Below are positions 56,359 through 64,000 of a DNA stretch of 64,000 nt, piece after piece. The position numbers and the translations under genes are program-made. Positions within the stretch are counted from its first letter, which is position 1. Each line of letters begins with the position of its first letter. This stretch comes from Avichristensenella sp031549905 (GTDB lineage Bacteria > Bacillota > Clostridia > Christensenellales > Aristaeellaceae): assembly GCA_031549905.1 (NCBI GenBank), contig JAVBPC010000012.1:62001-126000 (forward strand), given 5' to 3'. The notes under the pieces were generated by a model, which worked only from the letters and a program-made list of their open reading frames with translations, had not been told where the DNA came from and did not search any database.

Positions 56359-58196
56359 GCGAAAGAAGAAATAGCAACGCGCGCGGCCCCATGGGCGGCG
56401 GGCCGGGCGGCCCCGGCGGTATGGGCGGAGGTACGGAAAAGGCGAGCAACTTCACCGGTTCCTGGAAGAAACTGATCAACTATTGCAAGCGGTATCTGCC
56501 TGCGATCATTGTGGCGCTGGTGCTGGCGGCGGGCGCGTCGGTGCTGCAAATCATCGGCCCCGACCAGCTGAAGAACATGACCAATGAAATCAGCAAGGGA
56601 CTGATGCCCGGCGCGTCCATCGATCTTTCGGCGATTGTGCAAACCGCGGTGCTGCTGCTGTGTTTCTATCTGGGTTCGATGCTGCTGCGCGCAATCGAAG
56701 GGTACATGATGGCCAGCGCCACGCAGCGCATCGCAAAGGACCTGCGCAGCGATATTTCAGGCAAGATCAACCGCCTGCCGCTGTCCTATTTTGACAAGGT
56801 GAGCTACGGAGATGTGCTCAGCCGCGTCACCAACGATGTGGATACCGTAGGCCAGACTTTGAACCAAAGCGTGGATACGCTGGTTTCCGCCGCCACAATG
56901 TTTGTGGGCGCGATGGTGATGATGTTCTACACCAACTGGATCCTTGCGCTGACGGCCATCGCGGCAAGCCTGCTGGGTTTCGCGGGCATGATGCTGATCA
57001 TGGGCAAATCGCAGCGCTACTTCGCCCAGCAGCAGGAGGGCCTGGGCGACCTGAACGGCCACATCGAAGAGGTGTACTCGGGCCACAACGTGGTCAAGGC
57101 GTACAACGGCAGCCGCGAGGCGACGCGCGTTTTTGAGGATGTCAACGGGCGGCTGTATGAAAGCGGCTGGAAATCGCAGTTCCTGTCGGGGCTGATGCAG
57201 CCGATCATGGGATTCATCGGCAACTTCGGGTATGTGGCGGTATGCGTGGTAGGCGCGGCGCTTGCGATGGGCGGCAGCATCAGCTTTGGCGTGATCGTAG
57301 CCTTCATGCTGTATGTGCGCCTGTTCACGCAGCCGCTGTCACAGCTGGCGCAGGCGGCGCAGAGCCTGCAGCGCACCGCCGCCGCCGGGGAGCGCGTGTT
57401 CGATTTCCTGGAAGAAAAAGAGCTTTCCGATGAAAGCCAGAAAACACGGCAGCTGAAAAACATCCGCGGCGATGTGGAATTCGACCATGTACGCTTTGGG
57501 TACAGCAAGGATAAGATGATCATCCATGATTTTTCCGCCAAGGTGCAGGCCGGGCAAAAAATCGCAATCGTGGGGCCGACGGGCGCGGGCAAGACAACGA
57601 TGGTCAACCTGTTGATGCGCTTTTACGAGCTGGATGGCGGCGAAATCCGCATCGACGGCATGCCGATTCACCAGGTCACGCGGGAGAACCTGCACGATCA
57701 GTTCTGCATGGTTTTGCAGGATACCTGGCTGTTCGAGGGAACGATCAAAGAAAACATCATCTACAGCAAGCAGGGCGTGACGGATGACCAGGTGATCGCC
57801 GCGTGCAAGGCCGTGGGGCTGCATCATTACATCCGCACGCTGCCGGATGGATACGACACCGTGCTGAACGACGCGGCAAGCCTGTCTCAGGGGCAAAAAC
57901 AGCTGGTGACCATCGCCCGCGCAGTGATACAGAACGCGCCAATGCTGATCCTGGATGAGGCGACAAGCTCCGTCGACACCAGAACCGAGGCGATGATCCA
58001 GCAGGCGATGGATAAGCTGACCGTGGGGCGCACATCGTTCGTCATCGCGCACAGGCTTTCCACCATCAAAAATGCCGATTTGATTCTGGTGATGCGGGAC
58101 GGCGATGTGATCGAAAGCGGCACGCACGATGCGCTGCTGAAAGATGGCGGATACTACGCTGCGCTGTACAACAGCCAGTTCGAGCAGGCGGCGTAA
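56355..58196 (+). CDS. heterodimeric ABC exporter, catalytic half
   Basis: A 613-residue exporter half. The N-terminus has a glycine/proline-rich cytoplasmic stretch (about residues 10-30, GPMGGGPGGPGGMGGG), then six spans and an ATPase domain with Walker A GPTGAGKTT (near 410), Q-loop, signature LSQGQKQLVTIARA (near 512) and Walker B MLILDEATSSVD (near 534) with the catalytic Glu intact. Partner of the preceding half. Ends 17 bases from the convergent regulator gene, with no terminator seen in the gap. Confidence 0.94.
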   Translation: MSERRNSNARGPMGGGPGGPGGMGGGTEKASNFTGSWKKLINYCKRYLPAIIVALVLAAGASVLQIIGPDQLKNMTNEISKGLMPGASIDLSAIVQTAVLLLCFYLGSMLLRAIEGYMMASATQRIAKDLRSDISGKINRLPLSYFDKVSYGDVLSRVTNDVDTVGQTLNQSVDTLVSAATMFVGAMVMMFYTNWILALTAIAASLLGFAGMMLIMGKSQRYFAQQQEGLGDLNGHIEEVYSGHNVVKAYNGSREATRVFEDVNGRLYESGWKSQFLSGLMQPIMGFIGNFGYVAVCVVGAALAMGGSISFGVIVAFMLYVRLFTQPLSQLAQAAQSLQRTAAAGERVFDFLEEKELSDESQKTRQLKNIRGDVEFDHVRFGYSKDKMIIHDFSAKVQAGQKIAIVGPTGAGKTTMVNLLMRFYELDGGEIRIDGMPIHQVTRENLHDQFCMVLQDTWLFEGTIKENIIYSKQGVTDDQVIAACKAVGLHHYIRTLPDGYDTVLNDAASLSQGQKQLVTIARAVIQNAPMLILDEATSSVDTRTEAMIQQAMDKLTVGRTSFVIAHRLSTIKNADLILVMRDGDVIESGTHDALLKDGGYYAALYNSQFEQAA

Positions 58197-58213
58197 CACA
58201 ACCCAAGATAGGT

Positions 58214-58642
58214 TTACGGAAACCCGGTTTCTCCCCGTTCGGTAAGCAGGGCGTCAGCTTCCTGAAGCGTGGCGCCCTGTTCCAGCGCAAACAGGATGAT
58301 AAAATCCCGCCGCACGCGCGAATACAGCGCCCCTTCCTTGGCAATGCGCAGCAAATGCTGCGCCTCGCGGGGTTTCAGGTGCATCGCAAACGCCAGGCGC
58401 AGGACCGCTTCCCGCCCCGGAACGCGCACGCCCTCAAAAATCTGGTACGTATAGGAAGTGCTGAGGCCCGCCATCTGCGCAATCTGGCGGATTTCCATCT
58501 TGGATTCAACCAGCAGCACATTGAGCCGCTGGCTCGGCGATATCCGCGTGATATCGCTGTTTGCTTCTTCAAGGGCATCATCCAGGTCACCGCATTCGGC
58601 GATCAGGCGGTTTAGTTCTTCGGTTGAACGCTTTTCTTGCAT
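58214..58642 (-). CDS. helix-turn-helix (XRE-like) regulator
   Basis: A 142-residue protein. Residues 40-80 contain a lambda-repressor-like helix-turn-helix (MEIRQIAQMAGLSTSYTYQIFEGVRVPGREAVLRLAFAM); the C-terminal half is helical (LKPREAQHLLRIAKEGALYSRVRRDFIILFAL). ATG 58642 is chosen because GGAG lies eight bases upstream, while ATG 58648 is only two bases from it. Target unknown; it may serve the divergent zinc-ribbon/dynamin unit. Confidence 0.8.
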   Translation of the reverse strand: MQEKRSTEELNRLIAECGDLDDALEEANSDITRISPSQRLNVLLVESKMEIRQIAQMAGLSTSYTYQIFEGVRVPGREAVLRLAFAMHLKPREAQHLLRIAKEGALYSRVRRDFIILFALEQGATLQEADALLTERGETGFP

Positions 58643-58686
58643 GAGCATCACTCCGTCTCTTTTACGGCAGAATGGTTGTATAAGCA

Positions 58687-58715
58687 AGTATACCATCAGT
58701 CAAGAATCTTGTCGA
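58687..58715 (-). promoter_or_regulatory. promoter of the XRE-like regulator
   Basis: Minus-strand TCGACA (58710-58715), 17-base spacer, TATACT (58687-58692). Confidence 0.65.
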
Positions 58716-58839
58716 CCGGTGTTAGCTTTACGCATATTGCATAATTTTTCCAGATGTCCGGCAAACCGCTTGTTTCCGGCCGGATGGTTGGTTACTATAT
58801 GGAAAAGGGATGTATAGCATGCGAACTTGCCCTGGCCTC

Positions 58840-58868
58840 TTGCTTGTGGCAGCATGAGCGGTTACAAT
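58840..58868 (+). promoter_or_regulatory. promoter of the zinc-ribbon/dynamin unit
   Basis: TTGCTT (58840-58845), 17-base spacer, TACAAT (58863-58868), 20 bases before the start codon. Confidence 0.5.
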
Positions 58869-58888
58869 ACTGCCAGGAGGTGGAAAAA

Positions 58889-59332
58889 ATGAAAACCTGC
58901 CCCGAGTGCGGTGTTGAAGTGCTGGATGGGGATCTGTTCTGCCCTGAGGGACATGATCTGTCAGTGACAACGCGCTTTTACTGCAAATTTCACGCTACGC
59001 TCACCTCGGCCTTTTCCAAAATACCCGGCACGGTCAGCGTGCAGACAGAACAAATCGTCTTCACGCCCGATCCTCCGGCGAAGGGAAAGCCCAGGCCTGC
59101 CATCGCGTATCCCGCGCGCATGATCGAAAAAGCTCTCGTTCCCTGGTCGCTTTCAAATGACCTGCACTTGGTCATCCGAAACCGCAAGGGCTCGGTATCT
59201 TTCCTGTTGGGTGACAAGCGGGATATACCCGAGGCGGACCGCAAACGCATTCTTACCGCCATTAAGCAAATGCGCGACGATACGCCTAAGATAGATATAT
59301 TAGGCAAACAAACCCCGCCCGTCGGCCCATGA
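58889..59332 (+). CDS. zinc-ribbon protein preceding two dynamin-like GTPases
   Basis: A 147-residue protein. The N-terminal CPECGVEVLDGDLFCPEGH is a zinc ribbon (two Cys pairs, the last possibly with His). The rest looks like a PH-like or beta-barrel domain (TVSVQTEQIVFTPDPP, NDLHLVIRNRKGSVSFLLGDKRDIPEADRKRILTAIKQM). The start at ATG 58889 has CCAGGAGGTGG upstream; the longer frame crosses the promoter. It overlaps the first dynamin gene as ATGA, so it is probably a partner or membrane recruiter. No named family recognised. Confidence 0.8.
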   Translation: MKTCPECGVEVLDGDLFCPEGHDLSVTTRFYCKFHATLTSAFSKIPGTVSVQTEQIVFTPDPPAKGKPRPAIAYPARMIEKALVPWSLSNDLHLVIRNRKGSVSFLLGDKRDIPEADRKRILTAIKQMRDDTPKIDILGKQTPPVGP

Positions 59333-61038
59333 ACCACCAAGAAATGCTATACGCGCTCAACGGCGGCATCATCCGCATGCAGGAGATGCTTGCCCCGCGC
59401 GAGGCATCCGGGGAGGTTGCGGGGTATCTTTCGCAGTGCCTGAACCTGATACAAACCAAACGCTACCGCGTGGCGGTGGTGGGCGAGTTCAACCGGGGAA
59501 AGTCCTCCCTGATTGATGCTCTTTTGGGCATGCATATCCTGCCCGTTGACATCGTGCCGACTACTGCGGTGATCAATCGGGTGGTGTACGGACAAACCCC
59601 GGGCGCAACGGTGCACTATAAAAGCGGTGAAACAGAGGCTATCGCGCTGGAAAACTTGGCCGCCTATGTGACCCAAAGACAGCTGGAAGATGTTCCGCCC
59701 ATCCGGGAGGTCATCGTGCGCTACCCCACGGTGATCTGCCAGAACAATGTAGAACTGCTTGACACGCCCGGCCTGAACGACGATGACGCGATGTCCCGCG
59801 TGACGCTTTCCGTGCTGCCCGAAGTGGATGCGGTGCTGGTGGTCATTTCCGCCGACTCGCCGCTGAGCGATACCGAGGTGAACAACATCTGCCGCCTTGT
59901 CGCCAGCGAAAGCATCTATGATATCGTGTTTGCGCTCTCTTTCATGGATACGGTGATGGAAGACTACGATGAAAAGGGCGAGCGTGACAGGCGGTTTGAT
60001 GCGTTTGTGCGGAACCGGGCGGCGGCAATCGGTCCGGCGGTTGAGAAAAGGCTGAATGAAACCGGTGCGGAGCCGCAGGTGCTGGAGAAGGCGCGGGCGC
60101 TCTTTTCACCGCCGCGCATATACGGCATTTCCGCCAAGCAAATGCTGACCGGACTGGCCACCAACAACCGCGCGCTGATAGAAGAAAGCCGGTTCACCGT
60201 GTTCTCAAAGGAACTGCTGACAATCGTTACCGCAAAGCAAATCGAGCACACGGCGGATGCGGCGCTGCTGGCGCTGCGCGAAGCCGTGCGCACCATCCGC
60301 AGGGCACCGCGCGGCCGCGTAACGGATTCGCAGGCGGAGGCCGCGGTGCGCGCGCTGGAAGAGTATGCCAAAACCATCCGCGGCGTGGTGCATGGCAGGC
60401 TTGCCATGGGCGGCGGCGCGGTGGAAAAGGCGCTGGCCATCCTGCCGACATTGATGAACGGAATTGCCCGCCTGATGCTGGATGGCGAAGGCATGTTAAG
60501 CGCCTCTGAGAGCGAGGAGATCATTGGCGGGCAGATAATGGAACCCGTGCGCCAGGCGCTGATGCAGGGGCTTCCCGAAGCGGACAGCACAATCGAACAG
60601 GCGTGGCGGTATGGACTGATGACCCCCATGGAAACGCTGGGGCTTTCGGCACAATCGCTGAGCGCGCCCTTTCCCCCGCCGCCGGACACGCTGCCCGCCG
60701 CCGCGCTTGCCTGCCTGAAAGCGGCGGTCTTTTCCTGGGCGTTACCGGGCGGGCAGGCGCCGGATGCGACCGATCACCGCGCGCTGGTGCAGGCGATTCA
60801 GCAGGCCGTTACCCGCTACGGCGAGGCGCTTCGCGCGGAAATCCCGCGCGCGCGTACGGTATGGCTGCGCTGGGCCGACAGGCAAGCGCAGTGGGTCTTA
60901 GACATTGTATTGCCCGCCGCCACCGCCGCGCGTTGGAAAATCGCCGCGCAGGCGGCCGCGGATCTGAAAGCGATAGGCGCCGCGCAAGATATTCTCATTG
61001 CTTGCGAACAGGCGGTTTCCGAATACATGGGTTCCTAA
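59329..61038 (+). CDS. bacterial dynamin-like GTPase, first of a tandem pair
   Basis: A 569-residue dynamin-superfamily GTPase. G1 GEFNRGKSSLIDALLG (near 50), G2 threonine in PTTAVINR (near 80), G3 LLDTPGLND (near 145), then a long helical stalk-like region from about 300 on (EHTADAALLALREAVRTIRR...). No obvious membrane paddle. Such proteins bend or fuse membranes in GTP-driven cycles, and usually act in pairs. It has no clear ribosome site of its own and depends on ATGA coupling. Confidence 0.88.
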   Translation: MNHQEMLYALNGGIIRMQEMLAPREASGEVAGYLSQCLNLIQTKRYRVAVVGEFNRGKSSLIDALLGMHILPVDIVPTTAVINRVVYGQTPGATVHYKSGETEAIALENLAAYVTQRQLEDVPPIREVIVRYPTVICQNNVELLDTPGLNDDDAMSRVTLSVLPEVDAVLVVISADSPLSDTEVNNICRLVASESIYDIVFALSFMDTVMEDYDEKGERDRRFDAFVRNRAAAIGPAVEKRLNETGAEPQVLEKARALFSPPRIYGISAKQMLTGLATNNRALIEESRFTVFSKELLTIVTAKQIEHTADAALLALREAVRTIRRAPRGRVTDSQAEAAVRALEEYAKTIRGVVHGRLAMGGGAVEKALAILPTLMNGIARLMLDGEGMLSASESEEIIGGQIMEPVRQALMQGLPEADSTIEQAWRYGLMTPMETLGLSAQSLSAPFPPPPDTLPAAALACLKAAVFSWALPGGQAPDATDHRALVQAIQQAVTRYGEALRAEIPRARTVWLRWADRQAQWVLDIVLPAATAARWKIAAQAAADLKAIGAAQDILIACEQAVSEYMGS

Positions 61039-61083
61039 AAGCCTGTTCAGGCTCTAGCAAAACGCGGATCGGAGGGAAATGCA

Positions 61084-63156
61084 ATGACCGCCGAAACCTT
61101 CGCCTTCAGCGGGTTTGGCAACTACCGGGAAACCGTCACGGCGCTGACGGAGGACCTTTTTACCCTTGAAGGCTACTGCCGTGAAATGGGCATGGCGTCT
61201 AGCGCCGCCATCATCGAAAGCATGTTCGAAAAGCTTCAGGCGGACTGCTTCAATGTGGCGGTTATCGGCGAGTTCAAGCGCGGCAAATCCACCCTGATCA
61301 ACGCGCTGCTTCGCAGCAATGTGCTGCCCGCGGATATTGAGCCTGCGACGGCCGTCATCACCCGCATCACCTACGGCGCGACCCCGCGCGCGCAGCTTGC
61401 CTACCGCGACGGGCGCGTGGAAGAGGTGCCGGTGGACAGGCTGCACGATTATGTGACAAAGCTTACGGAGGAAAGCGCCGCGCGCGCCAGAAGCCTTCAG
61501 GGCGCGACGGTGTTCTACCCCACCGACTATTGCCGCAACAACGTTACCCTCATCGATACACCGGGCCTGAACGATTCCGATACCACCATGCATGCGGTCA
61601 CGCTATCCGTTTTGCCGGAAGCGGACGCGTGCGTGATGGTGGTCAGCGCGCGCTATCCCCTTTCCCAAAGCGAAAGGGAGCTCCTGACCACCTATTTGCT
61701 GGCCGGGGATATCGGGCGTGTTCTGTTCGTTGTCAACAGGATCGACTACCTGGAAACCGACGCCCAGCGGGAAACTGTCCTTGCCGACGTGCGCCGGAAC
61801 ATCGAATTGAATGTGCTGGAAAAAGCAAAGCGGCAATACGGCGAGGATTCCGAAGAATACCTGCGCTACCGCAGCAAGCTGGGCAAGCTGCGCGTTTTCG
61901 GGGTATCGGCCAAGCAGGCGCTGAAACCGCAGCTGCGCGCCGAAAGCGGCTTCCCCGCGTTTGAAGCCGCGCTGTCCGAGTTCCTGACGCTGGACCGCGG
62001 GGCGATCATGCTCAGCGTTCCTGTCAGCCGGATCAAGAACACGGTGATGGAGCTGCTCAAGGCGGCGGATATGCGGGTGTTCTCCGATGCGGCCTCCGAT
62101 GAGGCATTCGATGCGCAATGCGCGGAGGCGTCGCGGACGCTGGACAGCATGCGCCGGGAGCGCGCGGTGGAATTCGCGAAGATCAACCAGAGCATGAACC
62201 AGGTGTATGATGAGATCGCCCCTACGCTTGCCGAATACTGGCACAAAATGCGCCTGGCGGCGGAAAACGCGCTGACGGGTACGCCTCTGGAAGCGCAAGA
62301 CCTGGCGCCGGCAAACCGGGAAGCCACGCAGGCGCGCCTGTCCGCTGCCGTAAAAAGCGCGATGGCCCAAACGAACAAGCTGTTCTTCGAAACGGTGGAT
62401 GAGATTTTCTGCGAAGCGCTGGTGAAAGAGACGGACCGCTTAAGTTCATACCAAAGCTCCTTTTTCGCGCAAGCCGAGGCGATCCAGAACCTTTTCCAGC
62501 TTAAGGTAACATCCGAGTCTGACGCCGGGGTCGGTTATGCCCTGGGCGGGGTGGTTGGCGGAAGCATGGGCGGAATCTTTGGCGGAATCGCTTCCGGCGC
62601 ATACCTGGGGTTCAAAAGCAACGGCTGGCAGGGCGCGCTGCTAGGCGGCGGCATCGGGCTTGCGGGCTCGCTGGGCGGCGCAGTGGCATTGGCTGTGCTG
62701 ACAACCGCGCTGGCCATTCCCCTTACGGCGCCGGTGGTGCTGATCGGCACTTGCCTGTCCGGCATCGCGGGGTCCATTTCCAGCCACTTTATCCTTAAAA
62801 ATAAAATGAATGAGAGACAGCTGGAAACATCCAGGCAGGAAATCCGCAAAACACTTGGCGAAATGCTTGATAAAATGGAAAGCGAGAGCACCATCGCGGC
62901 CGATGTGCGCGGCTATGTCTCTGAGTGCTTTGCGCAGCTGAAAGGGCAGCTGGAATCGGAAACAAGCGCCATGCTGGATGATACGGGCGCGCAGCTTGTG
63001 AACCTTAAGAAAGAGCGTGCGGAGGATGAATCGGCGGGGGCCCGCCGCGCGGAAGCCATGAAACGCATGTGCGCGGAGTTGGATGCCATCTATCAGCGCG
63101 CGGAAAGCCTGGGCGATCAGCTGCAGCAGGCGTTGCTGCGCGGTGCGGAGGAATAG
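61084..63156 (+). CDS. bacterial dynamin-like GTPase with glycine-zipper membrane segment, second of the pair
   Basis: A 690-residue dynamin-like GTPase. G1 GEFKRGKSTLINALLR (near 62), G2 PATAVITR (near 92), G3 LIDTPGLNDSD (near 158), G4 VVNRIDYLE (near 217). A long helical stalk follows. Residues 483-566 hold a glycine-zipper hydrophobic hairpin (GYALGGVVGGSMGGIFGGIASGAYLGF; GIGLAGSLGGAVALAVL) that probably inserts in the membrane. GGAGGGAAATGCA precedes ATG 61084. With the first GTPase it would form a heteromeric membrane-remodelling machine. Confidence 0.9.
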   Translation: MTAETFAFSGFGNYRETVTALTEDLFTLEGYCREMGMASSAAIIESMFEKLQADCFNVAVIGEFKRGKSTLINALLRSNVLPADIEPATAVITRITYGATPRAQLAYRDGRVEEVPVDRLHDYVTKLTEESAARARSLQGATVFYPTDYCRNNVTLIDTPGLNDSDTTMHAVTLSVLPEADACVMVVSARYPLSQSERELLTTYLLAGDIGRVLFVVNRIDYLETDAQRETVLADVRRNIELNVLEKAKRQYGEDSEEYLRYRSKLGKLRVFGVSAKQALKPQLRAESGFPAFEAALSEFLTLDRGAIMLSVPVSRIKNTVMELLKAADMRVFSDAASDEAFDAQCAEASRTLDSMRRERAVEFAKINQSMNQVYDEIAPTLAEYWHKMRLAAENALTGTPLEAQDLAPANREATQARLSAAVKSAMAQTNKLFFETVDEIFCEALVKETDRLSSYQSSFFAQAEAIQNLFQLKVTSESDAGVGYALGGVVGGSMGGIFGGIASGAYLGFKSNGWQGALLGGGIGLAGSLGGAVALAVLTTALAIPLTAPVVLIGTCLSGIAGSISSHFILKNKMNERQLETSRQEIRKTLGEMLDKMESESTIAADVRGYVSECFAQLKGQLESETSAMLDDTGAQLVNLKKERAEDESAGARRAEAMKRMCAELDAIYQRAESLGDQLQQALLRGAEE

Positions 63157-63168
63157 CGCAGGCAAAGC

Positions 63169-63200
63169 AAAATGCCCCGGCTAGTTTGCCGGGGCATTTT
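63169..63200. terminator. bidirectional terminator after the dynamin pair
   Basis: AAAATGCCCCGGC / GCCGGGGCATTTT perfect stem with a six-base loop. A second hairpin (AAAAAGCGC / GCGCTTTTT, 63232-63268) contains the stop codon of the convergent gene. Confidence 0.92.
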
Positions 63201-63266
63201 AAAAAAGGTGAAGGATATCGTGAATCAACCGAAAAAGCGCTATCCGCATAGGCCGGGCGGCGCTTT

Positions 63267-64000
63267 TTATCGCCTTCCGCCCATACCGCCGCCCATGTTG
63301 CCGCCCCGGCCGCCGCCGAACCCGCCCATACCGCCGCCGCCTGTTCCGGCTGTAGCGGAGGCCAGCTGCGTGCCGTTTTTCACCAGCGTGTAGCTCTGCC
63401 CGGAGACGACATCGGGGGTGGATATCGCCAGATACTGCGCAGCAAGAGGCGCCGTGAACGTGACGATGGTGGAGTTTCCGGAAAGGAGGCTTACCGTATC
63501 GCCAGCCGAAATGCTGCCGGTAAAGTACGCGTAGCTCTGCGTGGAGGCGTTGCCCGGGGTGTTGCCCACACCTGTGCCGCCGTAAATGATGGTGCCGCCG
63601 GTCGCGGTGAATGTGCCGTCACAGTCCATTCCGCCGTTATCGGCAGTTGATTTGATGAAGGAAATGATCGTGCCGCCGGAAATGGTGATATCCCCGTTGG
63701 AGTCCAACCCGTCTCCACCCGCCGCCAGCGTGATCTCACCCCCGGTGATGGTAATGGTGTACGACCCTGACCCAGACTGTGAAAACATGTCCATACCAAA
63801 CCGGCCAAACCCACTCTGTCCGCCCGCGCCGCCGGCCGCGTTAATGCCATCATCGGAAGAGGCAAGAGTGATCTTGCCTCCCGCGATCAGGATGTGTGCC
63901 GCCTCCAGCCCTTCATACGATTCCACCACCGTAATCACGCCATCGGTCACGTTCAGTTCGCCATCCGCATGAACGCCGTCATCGCCGGTGGAAAGGGTCA
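63267..64000 (-). CDS. secreted Cthe_2159-type carbohydrate-binding beta-helix protein (partial)
   Basis: The C-terminal 244 residues of a protein that continues past the right edge. It is built from beta-helix repeats of the form G-GxITL-x-A-x-GDGLDSNGDITISGGTI, as in PF14262-type (Cthe_2159) proteins, which bind acidic polysaccharides. A DGLD/DDGIN calcium-type turn repeats in each coil. The end is an unusual glycine-rich tail (GGGGMGGFGGGRGGNMGGGMGGRR), possibly a wall-attachment or linker segment. Often found near CotH kinases, but those would lie outside the window. Confidence 0.82.
   Translation of the reverse strand, partial: TLSTGDDGVHADGELNVTDGVITVVESYEGLEAAHILIAGGKITLASSDDGINAAGGAGGQSGFGRFGMDMFSQSGSGSYTITITGGEITLAAGGDGLDSNGDITISGGTIISFIKSTADNGGMDCDGTFTATGGTIIYGGTGVGNTPGNASTQSYAYFTGSISAGDTVSLLSGNSTIVTFTAPLAAQYLAISTPDVVSGQSYTLVKNGTQLASATAGTGGGGMGGFGGGRGGNMGGGMGGRR

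Noticed and set aside
1..64000. tRNA/rRNA genes, CRISPR arrays, prophage or insertion sequences
   Set aside because: No cloverleaf with conserved GTTC-type loop, no regularly spaced direct repeats, no integrase or transposase motifs were noticed in a by-eye reading; a tRNAscan or CRISPR finder run could confirm this.

Overview
The window looks like the chromosome of a GC-rich, Gram-positive anaerobe of the class Clostridia. The support is: strong AGGAGG-type ribosome binding sites at nearly every gene, frequent 4-base ATGA overlaps, near-consensus sigma-A promoters, a three-gene [FeFe]-hydrogenase operon, several lipoprotein-free sugar uptake genes of the Lpl type, and MurG/GlmM but no outer-membrane genes. 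An affiliation with Christensenellales-like gut or rumen bacteria is my guess only. No tRNA, rRNA, CRISPR array, prophage or transposase was seen.

Layout. 1-3400: end of one ABC exporter half, a second complete half, and an MFS exporter. 3418-10354 (minus): sugar-uptake operon with two permeases, an intracellular Asp-box sialidase-like enzyme, a solute-binding protein and a membrane AraC sensor-regulator; divergent from it is an HpcH/HpaI aldolase. 11454-13933 (minus): PHP-domain protein, small acidic protein, DUF2087 protein and membrane protein, tightly overlapped. 14122-18600: secreted alkaline phosphatase, YibE/F-like membrane protein, DUF697-like protein and DUF3089 hydrolase.

19003-23169 is a three-gene exopolysaccharide locus: WecB (UDP-ManNAc supply), a membrane glycosyltransferase carrying three MshEN-like modules at its C-terminus, and a small membrane protein. 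This resembles the c-di-GMP-controlled NfrB/WecB pathway of E. coli. 23323-25838 is an ECF sigma factor overlapped by a transmembrane protein that joins an anti-sigma-like N-terminus to a complete extracellular solute-binding-protein domain, a possible ligand-sensing anti-sigma factor. These are the two most interesting systems.

25939-30913 (minus): small-molecule kinase with an attenuator-like leader, dCTP deaminase and arylamine N-acetyltransferase, NagA, and a ferredoxin/NapH-like/ArsR operon whose regulator has the two cysteines of BigR/SqrR persulfide sensors. 31091-34745: GAF-ATPase fusion plus FtsX-like permease. 34700-37723 (minus): UDP-galactopyranose mutase, GT2 and PAP2 phosphatase. 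38142-39799: URO-D-family protein and histidine phosphatase. 39881-44667 (minus): Prs-like synthase, TIM-barrel isomerase, GlmM, glycerate kinase. 45044-47151: MurG, a hypothetical protein and a GNAT. 47240-52680 (minus): HydC, a HydB-GltD fusion and HydA. 53508-58196: a secreted hypothetical protein, then MarR with a heterodimeric ABC exporter. 58889-63156: zinc-ribbon protein and two dynamin-like GTPases. The window ends inside a Cthe_2159-type secreted protein.

Three noncoding inverted-repeat elements (35382-35545, 37737-37989, 53192-53355) share internal motifs but have different, self-complementary ends. They look like one unannotated family of structured or MITE-like elements.
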